Positions 8,267-18,521 of a DNA stretch of 64,000 nt are shown in pieces. The first letter of the stretch is position 1, and each line of letters opens with the position of its first letter. Below the pieces are notes generated by a model. It was not told the DNA's origin. It was given only the letters and a program-made list of their open reading frames with translations, and made no database searches. Made by a program: the position numbers and the translations under genes. The stretch lies in contig JAMOTD010000015.1 of assembly GCA_027068415.1 (NCBI GenBank), positions 62,001-126,000 on the forward strand, read 5' to 3'. The DNA comes from Desulfurobacteriaceae bacterium. GTDB taxonomy: Bacteria > Aquificota > Aquificia > Desulfurobacteriales > Desulfurobacteriaceae.

Positions 8267-9752
8267 AAGGCTCTGGGAGGTTATAGCCTCCTTCTACTTC
8301 TGCTTTTACGAGGAGCTCTCCCGCTACCTTACCCCTCCGGTTGTCTTTCTCCTGTCTATTCCTTTTTGGGGTAGGAGGGAGCTCCTATCCTACCCTCCGC
8401 CCGTGAGGCTTAGGGTTGCCCTTGAGAGTCTCGGAGGGGCTTTCGTCAAGATTGGCCAGCTTCTCTCAACAAGGGTTGACATTCTCCCTTCCGACTTTGT
8501 CAGGGAGCTTGAGAAGCTTCAGGATAGAGTTCCTCCCCAACCTTTGGAGGAGCTCCTTAAGAGCTACCCTCAGCTGAAAAATTTCTTCTCCTACGTAGAG
8601 CCCGAACCTATTGGCTCGGGCTCGGTTGCTCAGGTTCACAGGGCTATACTTAAAAGCGGCAGGGAGGTCGCCCTTAAGGTTATAAGGCCTCAGGCAGAGA
8701 GGTTGATAAGGCAGGATATTTCAATTCTGAAATTCCTCGTTGCCCTCTCCTCTCTCTTATACCCTCCATTAAAGGATTTTCGCCTCCCTCAGGTCGTTGA
8801 GGAGATTGAAAGAATGCTCCTTGACGAGCTTGACTTAAGCAGGGAGGCTGCCTACATGGAGCTCTTCAGGAAGTTCTCTGAGAAAGAGCCCTCCTTTTAC
8901 GTTCCTGAGGTCTTCTGGGAGTTCACCTCAACCCGCTATCTCGTCTCGGAGTTTATCAGGGGAGAGAAGATAAGTAAGCTGAGGGCTCCCCTTGAGAAGA
9001 GGAAGGAGCTTGCGGAGAGGTTCGTCCACATAGTCCACAGGACGATTTTTGAGCTCGGGGTCTTCCACGGCGACCTTCATCCGGGAAACATCTTCCTTCT
9101 TGAGGACGGCCGTTTTGCCTTCGTTGACTTCGGGATAGTGGGAAGGCTCTCTCCCGACACCCTCCACGAGTTCTTTCTCTTCTCCCTCGGCGTTATGAAT
9201 AGGGACGTTGAGCTGATTGTTGACTCCTTGAGGAGAATAGGAGCTCTCCCGGAGGGGGTAAACGAGAAGCTCCTAAAGAGGGAAATCCTGATTTTCCTTG
9301 ACAAATACTACAACAAGCCTCTCTCTCAGATAGATGCAGAGAAACTCTTTTACGAGGAACTTTCAACGGCGAGGAAGTTTAAAATCGTCCTCCCCGAAGA
9401 GCTCGTGGTTCTCATGAAGACTATAGCCCACACCGAGTCAATAGCCCGACTGATTTACCCAGACTTCCGCCTCCCTCCCCTCCTAAAGCCCTACCTGAGG
9501 AAAATGGCCCCGAAGTTTGCCCTCTCCTTTGCAAAGAGGAAGACAATCTCCCTTTCAATGGACTACGCCCAGCTGGTTGAGGAGATTCCCTCCCTTTTAA
9601 GGAGCTCCGTTAAGTACGAGAAGCAGAGCTACAGGGAGCTCTTTTGGGGAATGGCCCTTTTGGGCTTTTCCGTCGTTCTCGTTTTTGCCCCCAAACTGAT
9701 GCCCTTCTACCTTCCCGCCGTACTGGTTGCAGAAAGACTTTCCCGCCGGTAG
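8253..9752 (+). CDS. ubiB: UbiB/ABC1 (AarF) atypical kinase
   Basis: A 499-residue member of the ABC1/UbiB protein-kinase-like family that supports quinone biosynthesis in the inner membrane. Family hallmarks: KxGQ motif in GGAFVKIGQLLSTR, the alanine-rich nucleotide loop replaced by EPIGSGSVAQVHRA, catalytic-loop equivalent VFHGDLHPGN, and metal-binding FVDFGIVG. One or two hydrophobic segments near the C-terminus anchor it (FWGMALLGFSVVLVFAPKLMPFYLPAVLV). The ATG at 8253 is preferred to the TTG at 8214, which would put 53 bp of overlap on the upstream gene and add residues without family character. Confidence 0.88.
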   Translation: MKGLKRLWEVIASFYFCFYEELSRYLTPPVVFLLSIPFWGRRELLSYPPPVRLRVALESLGGAFVKIGQLLSTRVDILPSDFVRELEKLQDRVPPQPLEELLKSYPQLKNFFSYVEPEPIGSGSVAQVHRAILKSGREVALKVIRPQAERLIRQDISILKFLVALSSLLYPPLKDFRLPQVVEEIERMLLDELDLSREAAYMELFRKFSEKEPSFYVPEVFWEFTSTRYLVSEFIRGEKISKLRAPLEKRKELAERFVHIVHRTIFELGVFHGDLHPGNIFLLEDGRFAFVDFGIVGRLSPDTLHEFFLFSLGVMNRDVELIVDSLRRIGALPEGVNEKLLKREILIFLDKYYNKPLSQIDAEKLFYEELSTARKFKIVLPEELVVLMKTIAHTESIARLIYPDFRLPPLLKPYLRKMAPKFALSFAKRKTISLSMDYAQLVEEIPSLLRSSVKYEKQSYRELFWGMALLGFSVVLVFAPKLMPFYLPAVLVAERLSRR

Positions 9753-9755
9753 CTA

Positions 9756-9761
9756 TATAAT
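9756..9761 (+). promoter_or_regulatory. Probable -10 element of the SPOUT methyltransferase gene
   Basis: A perfect TATAAT lies 27 bp upstream of the ATG, in the only non-coding space there. No clear -35 was found at 17 bp, so this is tentative. Confidence 0.4.
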
Positions 9762-9787
9762 TTCCCAAAACCTTCGGAGAGAAAGTA

Positions 9788-10339
9788 ATGGCCGTTTACA
9801 CAGCAATTCTTCACTACCCGGTTTACAACAAGAGCGGCAAAGTAGTTGCAACCTCACTTACCACCCTTGACATTCACGATATAGCAAGGGCTTCGCGGAC
9901 TTACGGGGTAAAGCGCTACTACATCGTTCAGCCCATTGAGAACCACCTGTGGCTTGCCAACAAACTCCTCTCCTTCTGGCAGGGAGGCCACGGCAGGGAG
10001 TACAACCCCAAAAGGTGGGAGGCTTTAAGGATAGTTAAGGCCGTTCCCTACTTTGAAGATGTCCTAAAGGACATTGAGGAGAGGGACGGGGTAAAGCCTA
10101 AAATTGTCGTAACCTCGGCAAAGATGAGAGAAGGGGCGGTCTCTTACAACGAGCTCCGCCGTAAAATTGAAGAGGGTGAGGATTTAATAATCTGCTTCGG
10201 AACCGGCTGGGGATTGACCGAGGAGTTTATGGAGAGTGCAGACTACGTCTTGGAGCCGATTTTCGGACCTACCGACTACAACCACCTCTCTGTACGCTCG
10301 GCCGCTGCAATAATTCTTGATAGGCTCTTAGGAAGATAA
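9788..10339 (+). CDS. SPOUT-type RNA methyltransferase (Methyltrn_RNA_4 family)
   Basis: A 183-residue protein of the small SPOUT class known in Aquifex and Thermotoga relatives, expected to methylate a tRNA or rRNA nucleotide with S-adenosylmethionine. Recognisable parts are TSLTTLDIHDIARASRTYGVKRYYIVQP at the start, and the knot region ICFGTGWGLTEEFMESADYVLEPI followed by DYNHLSVRSAAAIILDRLLG. The ATG follows CGGAGAGAAAG. It converges with the NfnB-like gene, with only 22 bp between stops. The exact RNA target cannot be told from sequence. Confidence 0.78.
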   Translation: MAVYTAILHYPVYNKSGKVVATSLTTLDIHDIARASRTYGVKRYYIVQPIENHLWLANKLLSFWQGGHGREYNPKRWEALRIVKAVPYFEDVLKDIEERDGVKPKIVVTSAKMREGAVSYNELRRKIEEGEDLIICFGTGWGLTEEFMESADYVLEPIFGPTDYNHLSVRSAAAIILDRLLGR

Positions 10340-10361
10340 GGGGGCAAAGACCCCGAAAGGA

Positions 10362-11804
10362 TTACTCCTCTTTACCCTTGTACTCCCACTTTCCCGTTGT
10401 AAGGTACTTGTGGATTGACTTTGCAGCAATCTGGGCGTGCTTAATCGCGGTTACGACGAGGTCTCCGCCGTTAACGACGTCTCCGCCTGCCCAGACTCCC
10501 TCTACATTTGTCCTGAACTCCTCGTCAACGGTTGAGAGGTTGTTCCACTTGTCAATCTTGAGGCCTTCAAGGTCTTTGTAGGCAACGGGGTTGTCGCCCT
10601 GACCTACGGCGAAGATTACGACGTCACAGAGGATTTCAAACTCGCTTCCCTCAATGGGCTCAACCTTTGGTCTTTTGCCCTCCTGAGGAATTAACTTCAT
10701 CTTGATGCACTTAATCGCCTTAACCCTGCCCTCCTCGTTTCCGATTACCTCAACGGGTTGAGTAAGCCAGTTCATCTTAACTCCTTCCTCTTCAAGCATT
10801 TCCCACTCGTCTTCCCTTGCAGAGGAGGAGTCCTTTGTTCTCCTGTAGACCACCTCAACTTCGTTTCCGAGCCTTACTGCAACGAGGGCGCAGTCAACTG
10901 CGGTAAAGCCTCCTCCTACTACGACTACCCTTTTGTTCTGGGGGAGCTCTATCTCCCTTTCGGGTGCAAGGAGCGGGTGAATCTCTCCGGTGTTAACCTT
11001 CATTAAAAAGCCGATTGCAGAGTAGCACCCTTTTAGGTCGGCCCCGGGAATGTTCATCTTCTTACCCCTTCCCGAACCTACGGCTATGAAGACCGCGTCA
11101 AACTCCTTTCTGATTTCCTCTGAGGTGATGTCCTCTCCAACGACAGTATTCGTCTTTACTTCAACTCCGAGGTTAAGAATCAAATTTATGTCCCAATCAA
11201 GGGCTTCCCTTGGGAGCCTCGGCTCGGGAATTCCGTACCTCATAACTCCGCCCAGGTAAGGCAGAGCTTCAAAAATCGTTACCCTGTGCCCCTTCTTTGC
11301 GAGGAAGTAGGCCGCCGAAAGGCCTGCAGGACCTCCTCCGATAATTGCGACCTTCTTCCCCGTATCCTCCTTCTCCTTCTCGTCAACCCACTGGACTCCG
11401 CACATCCTGACGTTGTCGGCTATAAACCTTTCAAGGCCTCCGATTGCAACCGACTCCCCGTCTCTCCTCCTTAAAAGAATACAGGTGCTCTCGCAGAGCC
11501 TCTCCTGTGGGCAGACCCTTCCACAAACAGAGCTGAAGGGGTTCCTCTCTCTGAGAATTTTGTAACCTTCCCTTACCCCCTCCTTCTGAATCGTCTCAAT
11601 CCAGTCGGGAATCCTGCTGTTTACCGGGCAGGAGTCCATACAGGTGGGGGTTTTACACAGCAGACACCTTAAAGACTCATCCTTTGCCGCCGTGTGGCCG
11701 TAACCTAAGACGTACTCGTTAAAGACCCTCTTCCTAACGTCCGGAGGGAGAACCGGCATTGGCATTCTATCCATCCACCTGTCAAGCTTCTTCTTCATTA
11801 CCAT
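10362..11804 (-). CDS. NfnB/GltD-like FAD-NADPH oxidoreductase (first paralogue)
   Basis: 480 residues. The N-terminus carries the Fe-S motifs of the GltD/NfnB family ([35 protein letters not shown]), followed by an FAD Rossmann motif (VAIIGGGPAGLSAAYFLAKKGH), an NADPH Rossmann motif (VVVVGGGFTAVDCALVAVRLG) and the C-terminal FAD contact GVWAGGDVVNGG. It could be a glutamate synthase small subunit or a second NfnB. It is transcribed away from a complete nfnA-nfnB pair, and no glutamate synthase large subunit is in the window. Confidence 0.85.
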   Translation of the reverse strand: MVMKKKLDRWMDRMPMPVLPPDVRKRVFNEYVLGYGHTAAKDESLRCLLCKTPTCMDSCPVNSRIPDWIETIQKEGVREGYKILRERNPFSSVCGRVCPQERLCESTCILLRRRDGESVAIGGLERFIADNVRMCGVQWVDEKEKEDTGKKVAIIGGGPAGLSAAYFLAKKGHRVTIFEALPYLGGVMRYGIPEPRLPREALDWDINLILNLGVEVKTNTVVGEDITSEEIRKEFDAVFIAVGSGRGKKMNIPGADLKGCYSAIGFLMKVNTGEIHPLLAPEREIELPQNKRVVVVGGGFTAVDCALVAVRLGNEVEVVYRRTKDSSSAREDEWEMLEEEGVKMNWLTQPVEVIGNEEGRVKAIKCIKMKLIPQEGKRPKVEPIEGSEFEILCDVVIFAVGQGDNPVAYKDLEGLKIDKWNNLSTVDEEFRTNVEGVWAGGDVVNGGDLVVTAIKHAQIAAKSIHKYLTTGKWEYKGKEE

Positions 11805-11840
11805 CCTCCCTTGGGTTTGTTAGTGAAATTTTACAAATTT

Positions 11841-11876
11841 GTTAAAAACTTGTAAAAAACCCGTTAAAAACTCGTA
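11841..11876. promoter_or_regulatory. Direct repeats in the divergent nfn promoter region
   Basis: GTTAAAAACTTGTA (11841-11854) and GTTAAAAACTCGTA (11863-11876) differ by one base and are spaced 22 bp start to start. They lie between two divergent oxidoreductase genes and may be a regulator-binding site serving both. No regulator can be assigned. Confidence 0.45.
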
Positions 11877-11935
11877 TTTTTAGAATTAAACCAATTGAAT
11901 GTTAAAATAACTGAAAAATGTCTGGGGTTATAAAG

Positions 11936-14178
<2,243 letters not shown>

Positions 14179-14210
14179 TTCCCTCTCCAGAAAATTAAAG
14201 GAGAGGTGAG

Positions 14211-14858
14211 ATGCCCAAGGTGATTCTCGTAAGGCACGGTAAGACAGTCTGGAACGCCGAAGGCCGCTATCAGGGTAAGATGGACATTCCCCTTAACGAG
14301 GAGGGGAGAGAGCAGGCAAGGAAAGTTGGAGAGGCTTTAAAGGGTTTCCCCGTTAAGGCGGTTTACTCAAGCCCCCTTTCAAGGTGCAGGGATACTGCTC
14401 AGGAAATTGCGAAGCATCACGGTTTAGAGGTTCAGGTTAAGGAGGGCTTTAAGGAGATTGACCACGGCCGCTGGGAAGGAATGCTTGCAAGTGAGGTTGA
14501 GAGGGAGTACCCGGAGCTCCTTAAGCTCTGGAGAGAGAAGCCCAGTCAGGTAAAGATGCCCGAGGGTGAGAGCCTGAAGGACGTTTACGACAGGGCGGTA
14601 AAGGCCTTTGAGGATGTTGTAAGAAGCCACTCCGACGAAGACCTAATTGTAATCGTCGGCCACGACGCAACAAATAAAGTTCTAATGTGTCACCTCCTCG
14701 GAACAGACCTTGACAAGTTCTGGGCATTCAAACAGGCAAACTGCGGAATTACTGTTCTTGAGTACGAGCCCGAGAGCGGGAAGGTTATTGTTCACGTTGC
14801 AAACGCAACGGGGCACTTAGGAAAAGAGATAGATTTTGAAGTTCAAAGGTCTCTTTAA
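14211..14858 (+). CDS. Histidine phosphatase family protein (phosphoglycerate mutase-like)
   Basis: A 215-residue member of the branch-1 histidine phosphatase superfamily. The catalytic RHG motif is in ILVRHGKTVWNAEGRYQG, the second site is YSSPLSRCRDTAQ, the acidic residue sits in FKEIDHGRWEG and the second histidine in IVIVGHDATN. The substrate cannot be decided: a cofactor-dependent mutase, GpmB-like phosphatase or cobalamin-pathway CobC are all possible. The ATG follows GGAGAGG. Its end overlaps the sfsA start by 23 bp. Confidence 0.8.
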   Translation: MPKVILVRHGKTVWNAEGRYQGKMDIPLNEEGREQARKVGEALKGFPVKAVYSSPLSRCRDTAQEIAKHHGLEVQVKEGFKEIDHGRWEGMLASEVEREYPELLKLWREKPSQVKMPEGESLKDVYDRAVKAFEDVVRSHSDEDLIVIVGHDATNKVLMCHLLGTDLDKFWAFKQANCGITVLEYEPESGKVIVHVANATGHLGKEIDFEVQRSL

Positions 14859-15567
14859 CCTGAAGGAGTACTTCGGCCGCCTCGTACCGGCTCAGTTTAT
14901 TGATAGGGTAAACCGCTTCGTCGTTCTTGCCCGGGTTGAGGGGGAGATTAGGAGAGCCCACCTTTCCGATACCGGAAGGTTAAAAGAGCTCCTAACCCCC
15001 TCTTCTCCCCTTCTCCTTGCTCCCAATCCCCATGGGAAACTTGACTACAAGGTTGTTGCCGTTAAGAAGGGGAGCGAGTGGGTTCTTATAAACACTCAGG
15101 TTCACTCAAGGGTTGCTCAGAGTTTGATAGAAAAGGGGTATTTGGGCTTTAGGCCTGAGTCGGTTTTAAGGGAAGTGAAGGTAGGGGGAAGTAGGATAGA
15201 CTTCTTAATTGACGGAAACTTCTACCTTGAAGTGAAAGGGTGCAACTTGGCGGTTAACGGTACCTGCCTCTTCCCCGACGCCCCGACCGAAAGGGGCAGG
15301 AAGCACCTTGAGGAGCTCCTTGAGCTTAATAAGAGGGGCTACAGGGCCGGGGTTCTCTTCTTGGCCTTTAGGGACTGCTCCTGCTTTCTTCCCAACTTTA
15401 AGACAGACCCGGAGTTCGGAAGGACTTTTAGGAGAGCCCTCTCTGAGGGGGTAGAGTTTTTCGGCTTCAGGCTTTCTCTTAATTTAGAGAGGGGGGAGCT
15501 CCTCATTAAATCTCCTTTAGAGCTCTGTGAGAGTTTAAAAAATTTTAATGAAAGACTTGCCACCTGA
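14836..15567 (+). CDS. sfsA: SfsA family DNA/RNA nuclease-like protein
   Basis: 243 residues. Family features: a start such as RLVPAQFIDRVNRFVV, HLSDTGRLKELL, and the PD-(D/E)XK-like core RIDFLIDG-FYLEVKGCNLA, then FPDAPTERGRKHLEELLEL. Historically called sugar fermentation stimulation protein; the nuclease fold suggests nucleic-acid binding or cleavage. The TTG start at 14836 overlaps the phosphatase gene and has AGGAAAAGAGA upstream; a later start would remove the conserved N-terminal strand. A terminator follows 60 bp after the stop. Confidence 0.87.
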   Translation: MKFKGLFNLKEYFGRLVPAQFIDRVNRFVVLARVEGEIRRAHLSDTGRLKELLTPSSPLLLAPNPHGKLDYKVVAVKKGSEWVLINTQVHSRVAQSLIEKGYLGFRPESVLREVKVGGSRIDFLIDGNFYLEVKGCNLAVNGTCLFPDAPTERGRKHLEELLELNKRGYRAGVLFLAFRDCSCFLPNFKTDPEFGRTFRRALSEGVEFFGFRLSLNLERGELLIKSPLELCESLKNFNERLAT

Positions 15568-15629
15568 GGGTTGCTGGTATATTATTCCCTACCCAGATGC
15601 TCCATCTCTCCCTCCTCTAAACTTGGGCT

Positions 15630-15655
15630 GCCCCCGAGCGTGGGGGCTTTTTTTA
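15630..15655 (+). terminator. Rho-independent terminator after sfsA
   Basis: GCCCCC-gagcgt-GGGGGC followed by a run of seven T on the plus strand. The T run touches the stop codon of the convergent NifX-like gene. Confidence 0.88.
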
Positions 15656-16030
15656 TTGGTGTTCGTGCTCATCCTCGTTGGGTTCAAGGAGCTCTGTTAG
15701 TTTCCCCTCTTTAAAGAGCTCTACAGCCTCATCAAGGAACTTAACTCTTGTCGGAATCAGGTAAACTTTAATTCCCAGAGCGTTTCTTATCTTATCAAAG
15801 GCTCCCGGCCCCATCTCCTTAACTAAAACAGCTTCAACTCCTTTCTCTTTAAACATCTGAGCTATGTAAATTCCTCTCCCCCTCTGAAGGTGGAGTGCCG
15901 GGTTTTCAGCCAGTTCAACCTTCCCCGTTTCGGTGTCAACGATTGCGAAGAGGTTTGACTTTCCGAAGTGGGCGTTTACCAGTTTCCTGCCGTTTACTTC
16001 GGTCTCAAGGACGGGTACCGCTACTCTCAT
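15653..16030 (-). CDS. NifX/NifB-type cofactor-carrier domain protein
   Basis: A 125-residue protein of the dinitrogenase iron-molybdenum cofactor biosynthesis family (NifX/NafY fold). It begins MRVAVPVLETEVNGRKLVNAHFGKSNLFAIVD and has the family GAFDKIRNALGIKVYLIP stretch. The C-terminus is acidic and histidine-rich (EDEHEHQ), suitable for metal contact. No nitrogenase genes are in the window; a role in handling metal clusters, perhaps for the divergent CO dehydrogenase, is inference. The ATG has AGGAGG a few bases upstream on the minus strand. Confidence 0.8.
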   Translation of the reverse strand: MRVAVPVLETEVNGRKLVNAHFGKSNLFAIVDTETGKVELAENPALHLQRGRGIYIAQMFKEKGVEAVLVKEMGPGAFDKIRNALGIKVYLIPTRVKFLDEAVELFKEGKLTELLEPNEDEHEHQ

Positions 16031-16092
16031 CTTTACCTCCTGATTTAATTCTTAAATTCCAATTTAGTCCTTATTCAAATATTGCTCCTTCT

Positions 16093-16134
16093 TTGATTTA
16101 GGTCAAGGATGTTCTGGCTACCTTTAGCTAAACT
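16093..16134 (+). promoter_or_regulatory. FNR-like operator and probable class II promoter of cooS
   Basis: TTGATTTAGGTCAA (16093-16106) matches the FNR-type site TTGAT-N4-ATCAA except for one base. A TAAACT -10 candidate at 16129-16134 puts the expected start near 16141, so the operator centre lies at about -41.5, the exact class II activation position. An equivalent site precedes the ferredoxin gene at 54.4 kb. Confidence 0.6.
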
Positions 16135-16167
16135 AAAAGTACAAATAGAAAATTTAAGGAGGTAAGA

Positions 16168-18114
16168 ATGTTTGGGTTCTTCAAAAAGGGCGGGGGCAAC
16201 GAAAAACACCCCGAAAGCTTGGACCTTTCAAAGGGTGTAGATATTAAAATGCCTTCATTCCACGAGAGCGTCAACTACATGTATAAGAAAGTTAAAGAGG
16301 CGGGCCTTTCAAACGTTGCAGACCGCTACAAGGCAATGGAGCAGGTAAGGTGTAAGTTCTGTAAGGAGGGAGTCTCCTGTCAGCTCTGTTCAATGGGTCC
16401 CTGCCGTATAACCTCAAAGACTCCCAGGGGGGTCTGCGGAATTGACGCCCACGGAATCGTGATGAGGAATATGCTCATAAAGGCCAACATGGGACTTGCG
16501 GCCTATACCTACCACTGTAGGGAAGCTGCCCTTACCCTCCTTGAGACTGCGAAGGGGAACACGGTTTACGAGATTAAAGACCCTTCAAAGATAGACGCCC
16601 TTGCTCAGGTTCTCGGAGTTGACACCTCCCTTCCCCTTGACAAGAAGGCCGAGGCTGTTGCAGAGGGAGTTTTAAGGAGCCTCTCCGAGAACAACACTTC
16701 CGTCTTCGTTGAAAAGCTTGCTCCCGAGAGCAGGAAAGAGGTCTTCAGGAAGCTCGGAATAATGCCCAAGGGGCCTATGAATGAACTTGTTGATTCCGTT
16801 GCCCGTTCAATGACCAACATTGACGGAGATTACATTACTCTTGCTCTTGCAGCACTGAGGAACGGCGTTGCCTCTGCTTTCGGAGCTCTCGTTCCCCTTG
16901 AGACGATTCAGGACGCCCTCTACGGAACTCCTACTCCTCACGAGTGTACCGTTGACTTCGGAGTTCTTGACCCCGACTACGTAAACATTCTCCCTAACGG
17001 CCACGAGCCCTTCGTCGGAATGGCACTTGTTAAGCTCGCTCAGGACGAGAAGTTCCAGCAGATGGCAAGGGAGGCCGGAGCGAAGGGTTTAAGGATTGTC
17101 GGCTCAATTGAGACCGGTCAGGAGATGATGGCACGCCTCAACTGTGATGAGGTCTTTGCCGGCCTTACCTCAAACTGGATTTCAATTGAGTACTTCCTCT
17201 CAACCGGTGCCGTTGATGCTTTTGTTATGGACATGAACTGCTCCCTTGCAAACCTTAAGGAGTACGCAGACAAGTACACCTTTAAGCTCATTGCCGTTTC
17301 AAACATAATAGGAGTCCCCGGCTCAATAAGGCTTGAGTACGAGCCCGGAAATGAAACAAAGGTTGCCGAGGAGATTATTAAGCTGGCCGTTGAGAACTTT
17401 AAAGAGAGGAGAAACAAGCAGAAGGAGGACGTCAGCAGGTTTAAGCAGAAGGCAATTGTCGGCTTCTCTGCTGAGGCGATTGTGAACGCCCTCGGCGGAA
17501 GTTTAGACCCCCTCCTTGAGGTAATTAAGAGCGGGGACATTAAGGGAGTTGTTGCCCTCGTTAACTGTACCTCCCTCGGAAACGGTCCTCAGGACAGCAT
17601 GACCGTTCAGATTGCCAAGGAGCTCATTAAGAGGGATATCCTCGTTATCGGTGCAGGTTGCGGAAACGCAGGTCTTCAGAAGGCGGGCCTTGAGACCCTT
17701 GAGGCGGTTGACAAGTACGCAGGTCCCAAGCTTGCGGGAGTCTGTAAGGCACTCGGAATTCCTCCCGTCCTCTCCTTCGGTACCTGTACCGACACCGGAA
17801 GGATTATTATGACCGTTGTTGCAATAGCCAACGCTCTCGGCGTTGACCCATCACAGCTTCCCGTTGCTGTTACTGCTCCCGAGTACATGGAGCAGAAGGC
17901 CGTTATTGACGGTTTCTCCGCCGTTGCAATGGGTCTTTACACCCACATCTCACCCGTTCCTCCGGTCACCGGTTCAGACAAGGTAGTTAAGCTTTTAACC
18001 GAAGAGGTTGAGGGGCTCACAGGCGGAAAGATTGCAGTAGGCGACGACCCCGTTCAGGCCGCCGACGGAATTGAAGAGCACATAGTGAAGAAGAGAGAAC
18101 TCCTCGGAATATAG
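16168..18114 (+). CDS. cooS: Anaerobic carbon monoxide dehydrogenase, catalytic subunit
   Basis: A 648-residue monofunctional Ni-Fe CO dehydrogenase that interconverts CO and CO2 in the cytoplasm. The N-terminal B/D-cluster cysteines are in CKFCKEGVSCQLCSMGPCRI. Expected C-cluster ligands are visible: His in ILPNGHEPFVG and cysteines in MDMNCSLAN, VNCTSLGNG, GAGCGNAGL and FGTCTDTGR. The ATG follows AAGGAGG. No CooF ferredoxin, CooC maturation ATPase, CooH hydrogenase or ACS subunit is adjacent; the gene stands alone between an FNR-like operator and a terminator. In this lineage it may reduce CO2 for a partial acetyl-CoA route (inference). Confidence 0.95.
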   Translation: MFGFFKKGGGNEKHPESLDLSKGVDIKMPSFHESVNYMYKKVKEAGLSNVADRYKAMEQVRCKFCKEGVSCQLCSMGPCRITSKTPRGVCGIDAHGIVMRNMLIKANMGLAAYTYHCREAALTLLETAKGNTVYEIKDPSKIDALAQVLGVDTSLPLDKKAEAVAEGVLRSLSENNTSVFVEKLAPESRKEVFRKLGIMPKGPMNELVDSVARSMTNIDGDYITLALAALRNGVASAFGALVPLETIQDALYGTPTPHECTVDFGVLDPDYVNILPNGHEPFVGMALVKLAQDEKFQQMAREAGAKGLRIVGSIETGQEMMARLNCDEVFAGLTSNWISIEYFLSTGAVDAFVMDMNCSLANLKEYADKYTFKLIAVSNIIGVPGSIRLEYEPGNETKVAEEIIKLAVENFKERRNKQKEDVSRFKQKAIVGFSAEAIVNALGGSLDPLLEVIKSGDIKGVVALVNCTSLGNGPQDSMTVQIAKELIKRDILVIGAGCGNAGLQKAGLETLEAVDKYAGPKLAGVCKALGIPPVLSFGTCTDTGRIIMTVVAIANALGVDPSQLPVAVTAPEYMEQKAVIDGFSAVAMGLYTHISPVPPVTGSDKVVKLLTEEVEGLTGGKIAVGDDPVQAADGIEEHIVKKRELLGI

Positions 18115-18149
18115 CCCGTTTCTTCATCTCCTCCCTCCCAGTGAGTGTA

Positions 18150-18177
18150 CCCCTCCCCCGGTGGGAGGGGTTTTTTA
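18150..18177 (+). terminator. Rho-independent terminator after cooS
   Basis: CCCCTCCC-ccggt-GGGAGGGG, an 8-bp perfect stem, followed by TTTTTTAT. It falls inside the over-long ORF-track version of the next gene and shows that cooS is monocistronic. Confidence 0.92.
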
Positions 18178-18200
18178 TATTTGAACTAACAGGAGGTGGC

Positions 18201-18521
18201 GTGTCTGCCGTAGAGAGGGAGAAAGAGACGATAAGGAGAATGGTTGAGATTTACTGCTGGAAGAGGCACGGCAGAAGAAAGGGGGAGCTCTGCTCCGAGT
18301 GCCAATCCCTCTTAAACTACGCCTATAGACGGCTTGAACTGTGCCCTTTCGGTGAGGAGAAGCCGACCTGTAAGAAGTGCCCCGTTCACTGCTACGCCCC
18401 CTCAATGAGGGAAAAGGTAAAGGAAGTTATGAGGTTCAGCGGCCCGCGCCTTTTAATCTACGACCCCTTTGGCTGGCTTTTCCACGAGCTTAAAGATAAG
18501 CTCGCCTTCTTAAGAAGATAG
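18201..18521 (+). CDS. Nitrous oxide-stimulated promoter family protein (YgbA-like)
   Basis: A 106-residue cysteine-rich protein of the YgbA_NO family, linked to nitrosative stress in enterobacteria; biochemical role uncertain. Conserved pieces: ETIRRMVEIYCWKRHG, CSECQSLLNYAYRRLELCPFGEEKPTCKKCPVHCYAP, RGPRLL-like FSGPRLLIYDP. Seven cysteines suggest metal or cluster binding. The GTG at 18201 with AGGAGG upstream is used instead of the track start at 18141, which lies ahead of the cooS terminator hairpin. Its end overlaps the convergent Crp/Fnr gene by 12 bp. Confidence 0.78.
   Translation: MSAVEREKETIRRMVEIYCWKRHGRRKGELCSECQSLLNYAYRRLELCPFGEEKPTCKKCPVHCYAPSMREKVKEVMRFSGPRLLIYDPFGWLFHELKDKLAFLRR

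Noticed and set aside
18141-18200. Upstream extension of the YgbA-like ORF
   Set aside because: It contains the cooS terminator hairpin and lacks an RBS; the GTG at 18201 has AGGAGG.
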